Positions 50,264 to 58,860 of a stretch of DNA of 58,860 bases are shown here, piece by piece. Source of the DNA: Planctomycetota bacterium (GTDB taxonomy: Bacteria > Planctomycetota > Planctomycetia > Gemmatales > Gemmataceae); NCBI GenBank assembly GCA_016191165.1, contig JACPPF010000116.1:1-58860 (forward strand). Reading direction: 5' to 3'. The notes beneath the pieces were generated by a model. It was not told where the DNA came from. It saw nothing but the letters and a program-made list of their open reading frames with translations, and searched no databases. A program made the translations under genes and the position numbers. Positions within the stretch are counted from its first letter, which is position 1, and every line of letters starts with the position of its first letter.

Positions 50264-51724
50264 ATGAACCACGTGCGCCCCCTGCTCCCGGGTCTATTCC
50301 TTGCCGCGTTCTGTGGCGTTCTTTTCTTTCCCTTCCTCGGTCAACGCGATCTGACCCGTAGCCATGAAGCGCGCGCGGCGCAGAATGCGCAGATGATTCT
50401 CGATGAAGGCCACTGGCTGGTGCCGAGACTCTTTGATCGGCATATCGAGTTGCAAAAGCCACCGCTGTTTTACTGGGTCGTGGCGGCGTTCGGTTGGCTG
50501 GGCGGCGGGCGGGTCGATGTCTGGGCGGTACGTTTGCCGTCGGCGCTGGCGGCGCTGGCGTGCGTGATGTTTCTTTACTTCCTTGGAGTGCGCAGCCAGC
50601 GGCCCCGGGTCGGGCTCTTGGCGGGACTGATTCTGGCCAGCAGCGTCCATTTCACCTGGCTGGCGCAGGTCGGGCGCATCGACATGCCGTTGACGTTGAC
50701 CATCACAGTCGCGCTGGGGGCCTCTTACCTTGGCCGACTGGAAGGCCGGTGGTTCTGGCACGCTTTGGGTTACACGGCCGTGGGGTTGGGCATGTTGTTG
50801 AAAGGCCCGATCGCGCTGGTGTTGCCAGCGTTGGTTGCCGGCACGGTCTGGATTTTTGAGCGTCGATTCGCGTGGAGATCGACCACGCTTTGGTGGGGCG
50901 TACCGCTTTCACTGATGATCGCAGCGCCGTGGTACGTCTGGGCCAACTGGCAGACGGACAATCAACTCTGGGAAGTGTTTTTTTGGTATCACAACGTCGA
51001 GCGCGGCCTGGGCGGGGCAGAGGCGCTGGCGGCGCATCCGTGGTGGTTCTATGGACCGCGATTGGCCGTCGATCTCTTGCCGTGGAGCCTGGCAATTCCC
51101 GTTGCCTTGTGGTGGTTCGCATGCAACCCGGAAGCGCGCCAGGACGACGGCGCTCACTTTGGCCTGATTTGGCCGCTGGCAATCGTGCTGTTCCTCTCGC
51201 TGATGCGCTTCAAGCGCGCGGATTATCTTCTGCCGGCGTATCCCGGGCTGGCAATATTTCTGGCGGTATGGGCCGAGCGCTGGTGGACGAATCGAGCACC
51301 GGCCCTTTGGCCTCAAGCTGGCTTGGCTGTGGTGTTAGTGTCGTGCCTGACAGGATGGCTGGCGTTTAATCTGCTCTACCTATCATCAGCCGAGAAGGCG
51401 TGGCCGTACCGCACGATTGCGGAGGAAATTCGCGGCCGGACCGAGAAGCCGGTGATCTTCTTTCGCGCGGAATCGCACGTGTTGGCGTATCATTTGGGCC
51501 AACCGGTGACGACGGTTTTGGAGTGGGAGAACCTGGAGATCTGGGCAAATCGGCCATTTCCGGTTTACATCGTGATGCCCGAAAACTGCGCCTGGGAATG
51601 GCAGGAACGCCTTCCGACGACCGCGTTGCGAGAGGTGCTGCGCACCAGCGCTTATCCAGGTCATGCGCGCGATCGGCCCCTGGTCGTTCTGCGCAGTCTC
51701 GGCACAACCGCGGCGGGACCATAG
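50264..51724 (+). CDS. Glycosyltransferase family 39-like (ArnT/PMT type)
   Basis: 486 aa from ATG 50264. Twelve or so hydrophobic segments are visible. The first loop carries LGQRDLTRSHEARAAQNAQMILDEGHWLVPRLFDRHIELQKPPLFYWV, whose E-A-R and K-P-P-L-x-Y-W motifs mark lipid-phosphate-sugar mannosyl/arabinosyl transferases. HFTWLAQVGRIDMPLTL follows, then LGMLLKGPIALVLPAL. It transfers a sugar from a lipid carrier to an acceptor outside the membrane. The 40 bases from 50220 to 50263 follow a repeat; the ribosome-binding site is weak. Confidence 0.88.
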   Translation: MNHVRPLLPGLFLAAFCGVLFFPFLGQRDLTRSHEARAAQNAQMILDEGHWLVPRLFDRHIELQKPPLFYWVVAAFGWLGGGRVDVWAVRLPSALAALACVMFLYFLGVRSQRPRVGLLAGLILASSVHFTWLAQVGRIDMPLTLTITVALGASYLGRLEGRWFWHALGYTAVGLGMLLKGPIALVLPALVAGTVWIFERRFAWRSTTLWWGVPLSLMIAAPWYVWANWQTDNQLWEVFFWYHNVERGLGGAEALAAHPWWFYGPRLAVDLLPWSLAIPVALWWFACNPEARQDDGAHFGLIWPLAIVLFLSLMRFKRADYLLPAYPGLAIFLAVWAERWWTNRAPALWPQAGLAVVLVSCLTGWLAFNLLYLSSAEKAWPYRTIAEEIRGRTEKPVIFFRAESHVLAYHLGQPVTTVLEWENLEIWANRPFPVYIVMPENCAWEWQERLPTTALREVLRTSAYPGHARDRPLVVLRSLGTTAAGP

Positions 51725-51773
51725 GCTATCCAGTGGTTCGCGACGTTGGCCCCGCATTTTGGGAGATGCAACC

Positions 51774-52580
51774 ATGCCGGAAATACACGAACGCCCGCCG
51801 ATCGCCTCGGCGCCGCTCAGCGTGATCTTGTTCGCCAACGCGCTCGATACCGAGACGCAGGAGGGGCTGCACCGCTGGCGGGGTTACCTGGCCACACTTG
51901 GGCGCGAGCACGAGATTGTCTTGCTCCAGGAAACGCGCCCGGAGGTTTCCCCGGCGGATACCGGTGAATCCTCGTTGCGAACGATTACCTATGAACGAAC
52001 CACGGGCATTCGCGATGCGTTGAACGAGGCGATTCGCTCGGCCAGGCATCCCTTGGTGGTGTTTTGTCCGTGCGATCTGCAATATCAACCGATTGACCTG
52101 GAGCGGATGGTCAAAGTGATCGACAAGGTGGACCTAGTGACCGGCTATCGCGGGGGAGGGCACGCGCCGCCGTGGCGCGTGATGCTGGATTTGCTCCTGG
52201 GAATCCTGAGCCGGCTGATGCTCGGCATCGCGCTGGAACCGCGCGCCTGCTGGCTTGGTGGCGACGGCTGGGGTCGCCGCTGGACCGCGCGCTGGGTGTT
52301 CGGCGTGCGCGTGCTTGATCCGGAGTGTCCGTTTCGTTTGGCCCGACGGGCCGTTTTCGAGCACCTGCCGTTTCAATCGGGCGGGCCGTTTGTGCAAGTT
52401 GAAATGCTGGCCAAGGCCAACCACCTGGGATGTTACCTGGCCGAGGAGCCGGTGTCGTGGACGCCGCCAGCTTTACCGGCCGCGACGGCGATCTCGTTCG
52501 CCCAGGACGCCGGGCGGGTTTTTCGCGATCCCGATTTTGGGCGGTATGGCGATCCAGCCGCCCTTTCGCCGGCAGGGTAA
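51774..52580 (+). CDS. Glycosyltransferase family 2-like
   Basis: 268 aa. ATG 51774 follows GGGAG. The N-terminal half has a Rossmann-like layout (APLSVILFANALDTETQEGLHRW, LREHEIVLLQETRP), and HPLVVFCPCDLQYQPIDLERMVKVID stands where the DxD metal motif should be: CPCDLQYQP has a single Asp, as in some DPM-like enzymes. VTGYRGGGH fits the GT2 pattern after it. A hydrophobic region (VMLDLLLGILSRLMLGIALE) resembles the membrane-associating part of GtrB/DPM1-like relatives. It lies 49 bases after the GT39-like gene, so it may supply its lipid-linked donor. Confidence 0.75.
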   Translation: MPEIHERPPIASAPLSVILFANALDTETQEGLHRWRGYLATLGREHEIVLLQETRPEVSPADTGESSLRTITYERTTGIRDALNEAIRSARHPLVVFCPCDLQYQPIDLERMVKVIDKVDLVTGYRGGGHAPPWRVMLDLLLGILSRLMLGIALEPRACWLGGDGWGRRWTARWVFGVRVLDPECPFRLARRAVFEHLPFQSGGPFVQVEMLAKANHLGCYLAEEPVSWTPPALPAATAISFAQDAGRVFRDPDFGRYGDPAALSPAG

Positions 52581-52664
52581 CGCTTGCAACAAGTCGCCGT
52601 GGACGCGGAATCGCAAACGCCACGAGGCGCCGCTCTCCGTGGGTATACCGCTGAGCATGATTCT

Positions 52665-53600
52665 TTATCGGCGGCGCAGTTCCGCCTTGATGAAAACCGG
52701 GGCCACGTTCGCATAACATCGGCGCGCCGCGGCACTCGGATCGTATCCCTTTTGACCGGAAACCTGGCCACTCACCTCCACACAGATACATCCGTGATAC
52801 CCTGCCGTGCGGATTGCGCGCAGCAGTTGCGCGTAATCGATGCCGCCGTCCCCGGGCAGCGTGAACTGGGCCCGGCCGTTCACCAGGCGTGTGTCCTTGA
52901 TGTGCACGAAGCGCGTGTGCGGCATAAGAGATTTCACCGTATCCGCGATCGAGAGGTTGCGGTGCTGGAAATGGCTGTAGTCGTAGGCCAACTTGATCCA
53001 GGGGCTCTTGACCTGCTCCATCAGCCAGAGGGCATGCCCGGGCAGGTTCATCGCATTGCCACGATGCGGCTTGACGGCGATGATCGTCTTGTGTTTTTCC
53101 GCCAGCCGGGCCCAGTCGCCCAGGCGATTGACGAACTGCCGGCGCAGCTTTTCCCAGTCGTTCACTCCGCCGCCGAGGATGGTTTCAATCACCGGCGCCG
53201 CGTCGGGCGCAAGCTCGCGGCCCAGGGCCAGCGCGGCCTGGAGGCGAGGCAGCTGATCGCGATGGCTTTGCTCATTACCGTGCAGCGGCAGGTTGACCAT
53301 GAGCGCGGACAATCCGAGCCGCAGCGTGCGGAGCCGATCGCGCAACCGGCGCCGCGCGTCGTTCGCCAGACGTTTGGGTTCCGCGTGGTAGCCGGGCATC
53401 AGCGCCAGCTCGACCGCGTCGTAGCCGATCTTTGCGCACGTGGTGAGAGCGGTGTCGAGGTCGAGGGTGCGCATGCCGTACAGGCTGAACGCGAATGGAT
53501 GGACGGCAGTTGTCTTGTTCGGCTGAGCAGCGAAGACGCTCGGCGCGCAAGCAAGCGAACCGGCTGCGCATGTCAAGAAACGGCGGCGAGTGATCGTCAT
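52665..53600 (-). CDS. TAT-exported sugar phosphate isomerase/epimerase-like protein
   Basis: 311 aa. ATG 53600 begins the twin-arginine signal TITRRRFLTCAAGSLACAPS; the longer frame from 53747 is excluded. The rest is a xylose-isomerase-like TIM barrel: HPFAFSLYGMRTLDLDTALTTCAKIGYDAVELALMPG, VKPHRGNAMNLPGHALWLME, VKLAYDYSHFQHRNLSIAD-like and RFVHIKDTR, and GYHGCICVEVSG. The His, Asp and Glu residues of the metal site are in place. These exported proteins are common in planctomycetes; substrate is probably a sugar, unknown. Confidence 0.87.
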   Translation of the reverse strand: MTITRRRFLTCAAGSLACAPSVFAAQPNKTTAVHPFAFSLYGMRTLDLDTALTTCAKIGYDAVELALMPGYHAEPKRLANDARRRLRDRLRTLRLGLSALMVNLPLHGNEQSHRDQLPRLQAALALGRELAPDAAPVIETILGGGVNDWEKLRRQFVNRLGDWARLAEKHKTIIAVKPHRGNAMNLPGHALWLMEQVKSPWIKLAYDYSHFQHRNLSIADTVKSLMPHTRFVHIKDTRLVNGRAQFTLPGDGGIDYAQLLRAIRTAGYHGCICVEVSGQVSGQKGYDPSAAARRCYANVAPVFIKAELRRR

Positions 53601-53769
53601 GGGTTTCTCCAAGTGGCAGACGGCACGTCCGTAGCGTTTTTTGTAGAGTAATTTCAGGAGCTGGCCTGGGAAAAATGTCGCCACCACCAACCAGGCTGCC
53701 CGGCACCACTCCGCAACGATTTCCATAGAACCATCTACACCAACCAATTCTCAATCGGAAGGAAAAAAC

Positions 53770-55761
53770 ATGATCCGCTTCGGGTACCTGGGCGCTGGTT
53801 TTCTCTTCCTGGTCGGCGCCACGCTCGCCGATGGCCCGCAAGACAATATCGTCGACAAAGTCCGCCCCGTGCCGCCGCCGGGGATCAAAGTTCCCGCGGA
53901 TAAATTCGCCGCGTTGAAGAAGGGCGTCGTCGCCCTGCGCAACGAGATTGCCGACCTTCGCAAGCACCTGGCGGGGAAGAAGGAGTTGCTGGAGTTGGTG
54001 CCCGATGTCGAGATTTACAGCAATGCCGTTTACTACGCCTTGCGCTACAACGAGTTCTACGCGCCAGGCGAGTTCGCCATCGCGGCCAAACTGCTCGAAC
54101 AGGGTCAGGAGCGCGCCAAGAACCTGCGTGACGGCAAGGCGCCCTGGAACTTGGCGACCGGGCTCGTCGTGCGTGGATACCAATCCAAGATCGACGGATC
54201 AGTGCAGCCATACGGCCTGGTCGTTCCGGAATCGTTCAAACCGGGAGCGGATAAGAAGCATCGGCTCGATCTGTGGTTTCATGGCCGGGGCGAAAAGTTG
54301 ACCGAGCTGAACTTCATCAACGGTCGGCAAAAGGATCGTGGGCAGTTCACGCCGGCGGATGCATTCGTGTTGCATCCCTACGGCCGGTACTGCAACGCCA
54401 ATCATTTTGCCGGGGAGATCGATACGTTTGAAGCGGTCGCGCACGCGCGCAAGTATTACCCGATCGACACGAACCGCATCTCGGTACGGGGCTTTTCGAT
54501 GGGGGGGGCGGCGTGCTGGAACTTCGCGGTCCACTATCCGGGCCTGTGGGTGGCCGCGGCGCCGGGCGCTGGCTTCTCGGAAACGCCCGAATTCCTGCGC
54601 GTTTTCCAGAACGAAATCATCCAGCCCAACGCCTGGGAGAAGAAGCTGCTCCACTGGTACGATTGCACGGACTGGGCGCTCAACCTCTACAACGTGCCAA
54701 CGGTCGCCTACTCGGGCGAAAACGACAAACAGAAGCAGGCCGCCGACATCATGGCCAGCGCGATGAAGAAGGAAGGCCTGGACCTCGTCCACATCATCGG
54801 CCCCAAGACCGGACATTCCTACCACCCAGAATCAAAGGCCGAGATCAATCGGCGCATCGACGCGATCGTGGCGAAGGGCCGCGACCCGATGCCGAAAAAG
54901 ATTCGTTTCACCACCTTCACGCTGCGTTACAACGCCATTCGCTGGCTGACGGTGGACGCGCTCCAGGAGCACTGGGTGCGCGCTCGCGTCGAGGCCGACA
55001 TCCTCGCTGACGACCGCGTCAATCTCAAAACGGTCAACGTCGCCGCGTTCACGCTGTCGATGGGCGCGGGGCAAAGCCCGTTCGAGGTCGGCAAGACACC
55101 GAGCGTAATCATCAACGGGCAGAAACTCGACGGCGCCAAAGTCCTCGCCGATCGCTCCTGGGTCAGCAGCTTTCGCCAGACCGACGGCAAGTGGACGCTG
55201 GTCGCCAACAACAACGACGGGACGCTCGCCAAACGCCACGGTCTGCAAGGCCCGATCGACGATGCGTTCATGGCCAGCTTCATCATGGTCAAGCCCACCG
55301 GCAAAGCGCTGAATCCGAAAGTGGACCAATGGCTCCAGGCTGAGTATTCCCACGCGATCGACCACTGGCGCAAGCAGTTTCGCGGCGAACTCAAGGCGAT
55401 CAACGACACGGACGTTGATGCCAAATGGATCGCGAACGCCAACCTGGTTCTTTGGGGCGATCCGCAAAGCAACAAGGTCCTGGCCAAGATCTCGGACAAG
55501 TTGCCGATCAAATGGGACCAGGCCAAGCCGCATGTTCCGGTGCTGATCTATCCGAATCCGCTCAATCCGAAGAAGTATGTCGTCCTGAACAGCAGCTTCA
55601 CGTTTCGCGAATACGACTACCTCAACAACGCCAGGCAAATCCCGCGTCTGCCGGATTGGGCGATCCTTGACATCACCCAGCCGCGCACGTCGCAACGGCC
55701 CGCGGGCATCGTTGATGCGGGGTTCTTCGATGAACGCTGGCAGTTGCCGGCTCGGAAGTAG
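53770..55761 (+). CDS. Secreted alpha/beta hydrolase
   Basis: 663 aa. A signal peptide (IRFGYLGAGFLFLVGATLADG) follows GGAAGG. After a helical linker (LKKGVVALRNEIADLRKHL) come the esterase features: DLWFHGRGEKLTEL, ISVRGFSMGGAACWNFAVHYPGLW with nucleophile S in GFSMGG, TVAYSGENDKQ with the acid, and GPKTGHSYHPES with the histidine. The C-terminal 270 residues (from KKIRFTTFTLRYNAIRWLTVDA) are beta-rich and add an unknown domain. Similar planctomycete proteins are annotated as prolyl oligopeptidase-like or phospholipase/carboxylesterase. Substrate unknown. Confidence 0.85.
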   Translation: MIRFGYLGAGFLFLVGATLADGPQDNIVDKVRPVPPPGIKVPADKFAALKKGVVALRNEIADLRKHLAGKKELLELVPDVEIYSNAVYYALRYNEFYAPGEFAIAAKLLEQGQERAKNLRDGKAPWNLATGLVVRGYQSKIDGSVQPYGLVVPESFKPGADKKHRLDLWFHGRGEKLTELNFINGRQKDRGQFTPADAFVLHPYGRYCNANHFAGEIDTFEAVAHARKYYPIDTNRISVRGFSMGGAACWNFAVHYPGLWVAAAPGAGFSETPEFLRVFQNEIIQPNAWEKKLLHWYDCTDWALNLYNVPTVAYSGENDKQKQAADIMASAMKKEGLDLVHIIGPKTGHSYHPESKAEINRRIDAIVAKGRDPMPKKIRFTTFTLRYNAIRWLTVDALQEHWVRARVEADILADDRVNLKTVNVAAFTLSMGAGQSPFEVGKTPSVIINGQKLDGAKVLADRSWVSSFRQTDGKWTLVANNNDGTLAKRHGLQGPIDDAFMASFIMVKPTGKALNPKVDQWLQAEYSHAIDHWRKQFRGELKAINDTDVDAKWIANANLVLWGDPQSNKVLAKISDKLPIKWDQAKPHVPVLIYPNPLNPKKYVVLNSSFTFREYDYLNNARQIPRLPDWAILDITQPRTSQRPAGIVDAGFFDERWQLPARK

Positions 55762-55915
55762 GGTGGTGAGCGCAGGGTCAGGAACCGCGCAAGAAAAAAT
55801 CTACCGAAGTCCGCGCGTCTCGCCTTGACGTCATGGCCCGGTCATCGCCGCGCAGCAAGCCCGGCAGCCCGGTGGAACCCACGACAAAAAACAAGGACGA
55901 TACGGTATCCTTTCT

Positions 55916-55921
55916 TATAAT
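55916..55921 (+). promoter_or_regulatory. -10 element before the HTH gene
   Basis: A perfect TATAAT about 73 bases before ATG 55994; no convincing -35. The rest of the gap 55762-55993 holds nothing recognised. Confidence 0.35.
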
Positions 55922-55993
55922 AGAATACTCCGAACGTGCATCATCGTAGGCCCGCTCGAGCGTGGCGACTCTCAGGAAAAAGGAACCTCAGCC

Positions 55994-56254
55994 ATGGCCA
56001 AGAAAAAACCGACCTACAACAACGCCTTCAGTCTCGACCCAGCCGTCGCCCGGGCAATGGTGGAAAGCTTGACCCCACGCGAACGCCAGACTGCCGAGCG
56101 CATCGCCCTCGGCATGACCCAGCCCGAAATCGCCAAGGAACTTGGCATCTCCCCCAAAACGCTCGACATCTTCCGCGGCAAGGTCAAACGAAAATTCAAG
56201 ACGACCATGCACGGCATCGGCCGGGTCTGGTTCTGCGCCATGGTTGGCAGATAG
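55994..56254 (+). CDS. Small LuxR-type HTH protein
   Basis: 86 aa. The HTH occupies most of it: ESLTPRERQTAERIALGMTQPEIAKELGISPKTLDIFRGKVKRKF is the GerE/LuxR recognition unit (LTPRE, A-x-G, I-A-x-x-L-x-I-S-x-K-T). No receiver or other sensing domain precedes it, so it is a bare DNA-binding module. Twenty N-terminal residues (AKKKPTYNNAFSLDPAVA) are polar. An orphan regulator is likely; target unknown. A hairpin repeat starts 37 bases after its stop. Confidence 0.85.
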   Translation: MAKKKPTYNNAFSLDPAVARAMVESLTPRERQTAERIALGMTQPEIAKELGISPKTLDIFRGKVKRKFKTTMHGIGRVWFCAMVGR

Positions 56255-56291
56255 CCGTCAATCTCCATACGCTCAGAATTGATCATGCACT

Positions 56292-56346
56292 AGCCCGCAG
56301 CGTAAGCAAGGGTCTGCTCACATTACCGTTGCTTACGCTGCGGGCT
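56292..56346. repeat. 55-bp palindromic repeat (AGCCCGCAGCG type)
   Basis: AGCCCGCAGCGTAAGCAA (56292-56309) and TTGCTTACGCTGCGGGCT (56329-56346) are perfect 18-base arms around 19 bases. It follows the LuxR-type gene and may double as its terminator, though no T run follows. Confidence 0.8.
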
Positions 56347-56470
56347 GGTAACGCCCAAGGCGTCAAGCCTGTCCGTGCAAGCTATCGGCAGACGCGCAGG
56401 CGATGGAACAATCGATCCGTCGCTTTCGGTTCGGGTTAATGAATGCGGTCGGGTCCCACGGGAGAGCCGC

Positions 56471-57319
56471 ATGATCCGCTTGTTGGCAATTGGCGCCCCG
56501 CAAATGCCATGGCGCGAAATCGCGCCGCGCCTGCGCGGCGCGACGTTGGATTCCGACTCCAGGCGCGCTGATGAAATCACCGCAACGGCGGCCTGCGATG
56601 CCGTCCTCATTTTGCCAGATTCCTCAGTCAGCACCGAGGGAATCGAGCGACTGATCCAACACGGCAAACATGTCCTGGCGTCGGTTGAGGCCATCCCATT
56701 CAATGCCTCTCCTTCCACCTTGCTTGAGACTTCCCACGCCGCCAAGCAATGCCTTGGCATTGTCAATCCCGATCGCTATCTCCCGTCACGCCAGTTGATT
56801 CGCCAGCAACTTGACGCCGGCAAGCTCGGCGAGCCGGGCCTGGTCCGAATTCACCGGTGGGACGGCATGGACCCGGTCGCGGCGCTTCTTTGCGATCTCG
56901 ATTTGGTTCACTGGTATTTTGGCAAACCCCCGAACCGCGTGTTCGCCGTCCGGCAGACCGACGCTCAATGCCAACTGATTCATTTGGGCTTTCCCGACGG
57001 CGGCATGGCGCTCATCGATCACGTGCGGACAGTTCCCGGGCGGAATAGGTACTATTACCTGTCCGTGATTGGCTCCAGCGGGGCCGCCCATGCTGACGAT
57101 CACCAGAACATGCAACTTCTTTTTCGCCAGGATGTGCCAAGGGCCGTTCGCACGGACGAAGGGGTTGCGGCCGTCGCGGCGATGATTCAGGAGTTCGTCG
57201 ATGCCATCCACGCAGGCCGCGACATGGCGGCTACGTCGGCGGACTGGAAGGCGGTGCTGGCGGCACGGGACGCGGTCGACCGGTCGATGACGACGGGACA
57301 AGCGATGGCCATGAGTTGA
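56471..57319 (+). CDS. Gfo/Idh/MocA-like oxidoreductase, short form
   Basis: 282 aa, shorter than the usual 330-390. ATG 56471 follows GGGAGAG; the frame upstream from 56375 is dropped. The first strand IRLLAIGAPQMPWREIAPRL lacks the classic GxGxxG NAD(P) motif. It then shows CDAVLILPDSSVSTEGIERLIQHGKHVLASV, with the family's phrase 'G-K-H-V-L'. The central GEPGLVRIHRWDGM and LCDLDLVHWYFGKPPNRVFA (D-L-x-x-W-x-x-G) fit the C-terminal domain, and AMIQEFVDAIHAGRD is the usual end. Without the GxG it may not bind NAD normally. Substrate unknown; it precedes an MFS gene on the opposite strand. Confidence 0.75.
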   Translation: MIRLLAIGAPQMPWREIAPRLRGATLDSDSRRADEITATAACDAVLILPDSSVSTEGIERLIQHGKHVLASVEAIPFNASPSTLLETSHAAKQCLGIVNPDRYLPSRQLIRQQLDAGKLGEPGLVRIHRWDGMDPVAALLCDLDLVHWYFGKPPNRVFAVRQTDAQCQLIHLGFPDGGMALIDHVRTVPGRNRYYYLSVIGSSGAAHADDHQNMQLLFRQDVPRAVRTDEGVAAVAAMIQEFVDAIHAGRDMAATSADWKAVLAARDAVDRSMTTGQAMAMS

Positions 57320-57323
57320 TCAT

Positions 57324-58637
57324 TCAATCGTCAAGTTGCTTGCCGCTGGTATCCGGTGCGAACCAGATCGCGATCATGCCAACCAGGAACAGCAAGCTGG
57401 TGAGTCGGCCAATGCGCGCGTAATCTCCCTCGAAGACGTGCATGAGCGCGCCGCCGCCGAAAATCGTGACGGCAGTGACGATGCGCCCGAAGTTGAAACC
57501 CACCCCGGCGCCGGTCGCGCGATGGCGGGTCGGAAACAACTCCGGCAAGCAAAGGGGCAGCCAGCCAAAATAGACGCCGCTGACGAAACCGAGAGCGGCT
57601 ACCCAGTAGAGAAAGTTATGATCTGTGGGCACCATGAAGCCGAACATGTATTGGGCCAGACCCAACGAGAACAGGCTGACCAGGAAATACGTCTGTCGGC
57701 GTCCAAGTAGGCTGGCAATCCAGCCGCCCAGTAGGCTTCCGATCACGCCGGTGAAGGAACGCGCCTGCAAGACGTTGGCCTTGAGCGCCGCGTCGCCGAC
57801 CTGCTCGGACCAGGGGTTCATCCAGTTCGCCGTGCCCCACCCGCCGATCATCGGGACCGTTGCCAGAACGATGGCCACCAGCGTGACACCCAAAAGCGGC
57901 GGGCGAAATACACTGTCGCTGGTCGCTTGCATCGTGTCCTTTGCGGGCGAGGACTTTGCCGTCAACCAGCGCGGCGACTCCGGCACGATGACAAACGCGA
58001 CCACTCCAAGCACGATCGGCGCGGCGCCGACGTACATCGCCCAGCGCCAGTGGTCGAAGCGGATGGTGTAGTACGCGGCCAGCGTGGCAAACAGGAAGAT
58101 GCCGATGTTGGCCGCTACGCCAATGACGCCGGCGACCATGGGCCGCGACATGCCCGACCACGCCTCGGAAACCAGCGCCACCCCGTTGGGCCACATGCCG
58201 CCGACGCCGGTGCATGCCAGGAACCACAGCGCCCAGAATTGAAAGGGCGACTGCGCCAAGGCCGTCGCCGCGGCAAAGGCCGTGTACATGACAATGCTCG
58301 CCGCCATCGCCTTGGATCGGCCAATTACATCTCCCAACTTGCCGAACACCAGCCCGCCCGCGGCCGCGCCGAACAGGAACGCGCACTGAATCCACGCGAA
58401 CCATTGGCCGATGGTCGCCTTCCAGACGCCAAGCTGCTCCTTTTGAGCGGCAGAGAGTTCGTCCTTCGTTTGCTTGCTCAGAGCTCGATATTGCTCGCCG
58501 TCGAGTTCGCCGGCGCGCCCGAGCAGATCAATCGCCGCCGACTGGCCGGTGAGCTGCGTGATCGACATGTGAAAGCCGGCGAACAACCAGCCGAGAAAGG
58601 CGACGCTGAGGATGATGTATCGGCCAGCGGTGGTCAC
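57324..58637 (-). CDS. MFS transporter (sugar/sialate-like)
   Basis: 437 aa from GTG 58637; a GTG at 58682 would add 15 residues that look unlike the family. Twelve hydrophobic segments are visible. A large hydrophilic loop (GRAGELDGEQYRALSKQTKDELSAAQKEQLG) lies between helices 1 and 2. GAAAGGLVFGKLGDVIGRSKAM is the MFS signature in loop 2-3, and GVGGMWPNGVALVSEAWSGMSRP and VPESPRWLTAKSS fit the sugar-porter/SHS class. Such loops occur in planctomycete carbohydrate carriers. Substrate unknown. It converges with the Gfo/Idh/MocA-like gene five bases apart. Confidence 0.86.
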   Translation of the reverse strand: MTTAGRYIILSVAFLGWLFAGFHMSITQLTGQSAAIDLLGRAGELDGEQYRALSKQTKDELSAAQKEQLGVWKATIGQWFAWIQCAFLFGAAAGGLVFGKLGDVIGRSKAMAASIVMYTAFAAATALAQSPFQFWALWFLACTGVGGMWPNGVALVSEAWSGMSRPMVAGVIGVAANIGIFLFATLAAYYTIRFDHWRWAMYVGAAPIVLGVVAFVIVPESPRWLTAKSSPAKDTMQATSDSVFRPPLLGVTLVAIVLATVPMIGGWGTANWMNPWSEQVGDAALKANVLQARSFTGVIGSLLGGWIASLLGRRQTYFLVSLFSLGLAQYMFGFMVPTDHNFLYWVAALGFVSGVYFGWLPLCLPELFPTRHRATGAGVGFNFGRIVTAVTIFGGGALMHVFEGDYARIGRLTSLLFLVGMIAIWFAPDTSGKQLDD

Positions 58638-58860
58638 GGCAGGAATCCCGAACGTGGTTGATGGGCCGCGACAGCGTAACACGTCGCAACCCCTGCGTCA
58701 ATCGCCGGCGTAAGCGACCGAGGCTATTGCGAAGTTCGCGGTCCCGCTCTTTTTCCTAACGGCAGCGGTGTCGGCAAATGCGGTTCCCCCAGCGATCACG
58801 TAGTTTTAAGCGGATTGATGCGGCGAAATTTTTTCCCCTCGATTTTTCGACCAGCCTCCG
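58638..58860. other. Window end without recognised gene
   Basis: No frame with coding character was found in the last 220 bases; an AT-richer segment near 58826-58850 carries two T runs. I see no promoter or repeat. Confidence 0.4.

Noticed and set aside
56375-56470. Upstream extension of the Gfo/Idh/MocA-like gene
   Set aside because: The extra 32 residues have no family character and ATG 56471 has GGGAGAG before it.

Overview
This 58.9 kb window looks like chromosomal DNA of a planctomycete, most likely a Gemmata-like member of the order Gemmatales. The basis is gene content: a large secreted protein with two CxxCH motifs and DUF1549/DUF1553 domains, a MoxR/DUF58/VWA membrane operon, a TAT-exported TIM-barrel protein, a GlmU-like sugar nucleotidyltransferase, high G+C, and many palindromic intergenic repeats. 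No rRNA, tRNA, CRISPR array, transposase or phage gene was found.

Layout. 1-4.2 kb: possible edge gene, a 48-aa membrane protein, the DUF1549/DUF1553 protein, an NHL-repeat lipoprotein. 4.3-14.3 kb: a VWA/MoxR/DUF58/BatA-like operon ending in a methyltransferase and interrupted by a three-gene cassette (DUF4258-like protein, MqsA-like antitoxin, unknown 126-aa protein). 14.4-15.7 kb: small secreted protein, PsbP/DcrB-like protein, SET-domain protein. 15.9-25.4 kb: housekeeping genes polA, coaE, rho, ribH, nusB and ftsY, with a DUF433/DUF5615 toxin-antitoxin pair, a retropepsin-like gene and a PHP phosphoesterase among them. 25.7-28.9 kb: a four-gene membrane redox cluster (His-rich membrane protein, YtkA-like lipoprotein, polyferredoxin-like protein, YtkA/FixH-like protein). 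29-37.4 kb: repeats, GlmU-like enzyme, secreted protein, multi-PAS histidine kinase, MFS transporter. 37.5-39 kb: J-domain protein, rnpA, yidD. 39-43 kb (minus): membrane protein, copper-amine-oxidase-like protein, and a two-gene ATPase + PIN-nuclease module that is the best candidate for an undescribed defence system. 43.3-46.5 kb: thioredoxin-fold protein without a CxxC, conserved hypothetical, LolA/B-like lipoprotein. 46.6-52.6 kb: J-like membrane protein, ABC exporter, two glycosyltransferases. 52.7-58.6 kb: TIM-barrel protein, secreted alpha/beta hydrolase, orphan LuxR-type HTH protein, Gfo/Idh/MocA-like protein, MFS transporter.

The second theme is repeats. At least six palindromic families can be read by eye. 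They include a 119-bp element with terminal inverted repeats and two hairpins (three copies, hairpin 2 showing compensatory changes), a 142-bp element with 12-bp terminal inverted repeats (two equal-length copies, one nested inside another repeat), and a palindrome inserted in frame inside polA. Several repeats sit directly behind genes and in places supply the stop codon. All family assignments come from reading motifs and from memory of protein families; no database search was made.
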